Source: Runella sp. MFBS21 (GTDB lineage: Bacteria > Bacteroidota > Bacteroidia > Cytophagales > Spirosomataceae). From it: DNA of 64,000 nucleotides. The stretch is from positions 30,222 through 94,221 of the forward strand of contig NZ_JARNTW010000025.1 in NCBI RefSeq assembly GCF_029433105.1, read 5' to 3'. The translations under genes were made by a program, and so were the position numbers. Numbering within the stretch: position 1 is the stretch's first letter; each line of letters opens with the position of its first letter. Positions 63,279 to 64,000 of this stretch are shown here, in pieces. A model generated the notes under the pieces. That model saw only the letters and a program-made list of their open reading frames with translations, ran no database searches and was not told the origin of the DNA.

Positions 63279-63710
63279 TTATTCGTGATATTTCTTTTTA
63301 TCTTCTTCTGTATAAAAACAATAAATTACACCTTCAATATTATCTTCTCCAATTTCTATGTTCATCCATTCTCTTAATTTCTCTAAATCAGTAGTCTGCT
63401 TTATATCATCTGCTTTCAAAGGGAAATTTGGGAAAAGTACTAAAACTCCATTTTCTTTTTCTAAAAGATTAAGTATTTTATTATCAACTGTTACACTAAA
63501 ATACTCTTTGTCATAAGTTTTTGCAACCAGTAAATTTTCGCCATTTACTTCCTGTTTTTCAAACCAAGCGTCTGTTCCAACTATGTGCCAAAATGGGTCG
63601 CCTGCATCCATTTCGCATCCCATTAAGTCATTTAGTTCATCTCCAAAAACAACAACTGTTACGTGTGTTTCTCCTATAATTGTGCTGTAAGGTTTTAGAT
63701 TTTTACTCAT
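63279..63710 (-). CDS. Hypothetical protein, immunity-like
   Basis: 143 residues, acidic, no signal peptide or transmembrane helix. Mixed alpha/beta with strands at THVTVVVFGDEL, GVLVLFPNFPL and GVIYCFYTEEDKK. No family recognised. It is one of several small cytoplasmic protein genes on the minus strand separated by long inverted repeats; the acidity and context resemble immunity genes of polymorphic toxin systems, but no toxin is present to test it. Confidence 0.55.
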   Translation of the reverse strand: MSKNLKPYSTIIGETHVTVVVFGDELNDLMGCEMDAGDPFWHIVGTDAWFEKQEVNGENLLVAKTYDKEYFSVTVDNKILNLLEKENGVLVLFPNFPLKADDIKQTTDLEKLREWMNIEIGEDNIEGVIYCFYTEEDKKKYHE

Positions 63711-63923
63711 TTATTTCGAATATTTTTTTGTTAGTATTTTAAATGTTGTCAGTGTCGTTAAAAATGACGCACAACACAATATAGACGCAACCATTGCGCC
63801 TATACCCCAAATATACCTAATAATTTCATAGGACATTATGCAAATTTTTCCCCAAAGTGAGTAACAACTAAACGGGTGCATTGCAAATTGTCGTTTAAGT
63901 TAGTAATTTACATTCTTTTAATT

Positions 63924-64000
63924 ATGACACGAGAAGAGTTACATAAACTAATAGATTCCGAGTACGATAAACTTGAATCAATGCCCTTGGGCCACACATT
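63924..64000 (+). CDS. Start of a gene cut by the window end
   Basis: An ATG at 63924 opens a frame with no stop up to base 64000 (25 codons: MTREELHKLIDSEYDKLESM...). Charged and helical, typical of a small cytoplasmic protein start. Too little to name it. Confidence 0.4.
   Translation, partial: MTREELHKLIDSEYDKLESMPLGHT

Noticed and set aside
61480..63290. Integron attC sites
   Set aside because: The hairpin ends do not fit the RYYYAAC / GTTRRRY core sites and no integron integrase is in the window.

Overview
The window looks like a chromosome segment from a Bacteroidota bacterium, probably of the order Cytophagales (an inference). The support is: promoter elements of the Bacteroidota TTG / TAnnTTTG type, little sign of Shine-Dalgarno sequences, one type A and one type B T9SS sorting domain, alpha-glucan phosphorylase of the Bacteroidota kind, and a tRNA gene without an encoded CCA end.

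Bases 1-9800 hold ordinary chromosomal genes: a menC gene cut by the window edge, an OmpA-type protein with two paralogous membrane-anchored helix-hairpin-helix proteins, three exported proteins on the minus strand (a galactonate-dehydratase-like enolase-superfamily enzyme, an RraA-like protein and a PD40 beta-propeller), a 55-residue cysteine-rich protein and pgi. Bases 9900-14680 are a visibly A/T-rich three-gene cassette: a metallopeptidase-like/VWA protein, a MoxR AAA+ ATPase and a large leucine-rich-repeat protein with a BRCT-like domain. It looks like an acquired and poorly described MoxR-VWA system. Bases 14700-23100 hold an AraC regulator, GNAT and DinB genes, and a signalling operon of hybrid histidine kinase, CheR, CheB and REC-kinase.

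Bases 23680-42040 are an exopolysaccharide cluster. It has an orphan receiver, an initiating sugar transferase fused to a degenerate receiver, many glycosyltransferases, a GT11 fucosyltransferase, a Wzy-like polymerase, a Wzx flippase, a Wzz/GumC-like co-polymerase with an eroded tyrosine-kinase domain, a half-length TolC-like protein and acyltransferases. Bases 42050-49340 are a TetR-controlled type I/ABC-2 efflux operon with two identical putative operators and a three-unit 65-bp hairpin repeat. Then come a membrane glycosyltransferase, a 1403-residue secreted hydrolase with four CBM6 modules, a GNAT protein and a glycogen-phosphorylase homologue whose PLP-lysine position reads threonine.

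From base 57730 the window becomes accessory. A tRNA with anticodon CAU is interrupted by a 468-nt group I intron directly after the anticodon; the intron carries the stub of an HNH homing endonuclease. Right of the tRNA, a roughly 2.85-kb A/T-rich stretch (three unknown proteins and a cytochrome c) ends at a 14-nt near-copy of the tRNA 3' end, a terminator and a tyrosine-recombinase remnant, which is the footprint of a tRNA-targeted island. The last 2.5 kb is a set of small immunity-like genes on the minus strand separated by long imperfect inverted repeats, including a CdiI_2-like gene preceded in frame by a gene broken by a TAG codon.
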